From an uncultured Clostridia bacterium (GTDB lineage Bacteria > Bacillota > Clostridia > Lachnospirales > Lachnospiraceae), in assembly GCA_946620335.1 (NCBI GenBank), contig CAMONF010000246.1, positions 1-6,003 on the forward strand: DNA of 6,003 nucleotides, given 5' to 3'. This document shows, piece by piece, positions 5,967 through 6,003 of the stretch (position 1 is the stretch's first letter; each line of letters opens with the position of its first letter). Under the pieces are notes generated by a model. The model was not told the DNA's origin, did no database searches, and saw nothing but the letters and a program-made list of their open reading frames with translations. Both the position numbers and the translations under genes were made by a program.

Positions 5967-5983
5967 CCCTCATTCCCAGTTTC
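5967..5983. repeat. Short partial copy of the palindrome terminus
   Basis: These 17 bases, CCCTCATTCCCAGTTTC, repeat 5947-5963 exactly at a 20-bp offset. The copy carries the same C variant (5971) as the adjacent palindrome, which suggests a local duplication of its end. Confidence 0.75.
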
Positions 5984-6003
5984 CTCCAATTGACAGCCTC
6001 CCC

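Overview
The window looks like chromosomal DNA from a Gram-positive anaerobe of the class Clostridia, possibly Lachnospiraceae. This is an inference from the gene families (DegV, ROK kinase, Na/Pi cotransporter fused to a PhoU-like domain, cytoplasmic GH32), the strong AGGAGG-type ribosome binding sites, and a G+C content that looks moderate by eye. No rRNA, tRNA, CRISPR array, transposase or phage gene is visible.

All four convincing genes lie on the minus strand, so the window reads from right to left. At the right edge (5880-5983) is a long perfect palindrome with a short extra partial copy. Next comes a sigma-A-like promoter (5828-5855) with an inverted repeat over its -10. It should drive two genes: a 605-residue Na/phosphate cotransporter-type membrane protein with a PhoU-like tail (3950-5767, GTG start) and, 11 bp later, a cytoplasmic GH32 enzyme (2454-3938), probably sucrose-6-phosphate hydrolase. 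An intrinsic terminator at 2337-2372 ends this unit.

A 446-bp intergenic stretch follows (2008-2453). It holds the terminator, two imperfect 41-bp direct repeats 71 bp apart, a second candidate promoter (2059-2087) and an operator- or cre-like palindrome near its start point. This second unit contains a DegV-family lipid-binding protein (1066-2007) and, 22 bp later, a ROK-family sugar kinase (156-1043). The left edge (1-135) carries another copy of the palindromic element seen at the right edge, plus a tandem half copy.

Functionally, the GH32 enzyme would release fructose and glucose or glucose-6-phosphate, and the ROK kinase could phosphorylate a freed hexose. The cotransporter would move phosphate with Na+. 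DegV proteins bind fatty acids, so their link to sugar use is unclear. The most unusual feature is the palindrome family that brackets the cluster: 35-40 bp perfect arms, 3-base loops, and a compensatory base-pair change between the two loci.
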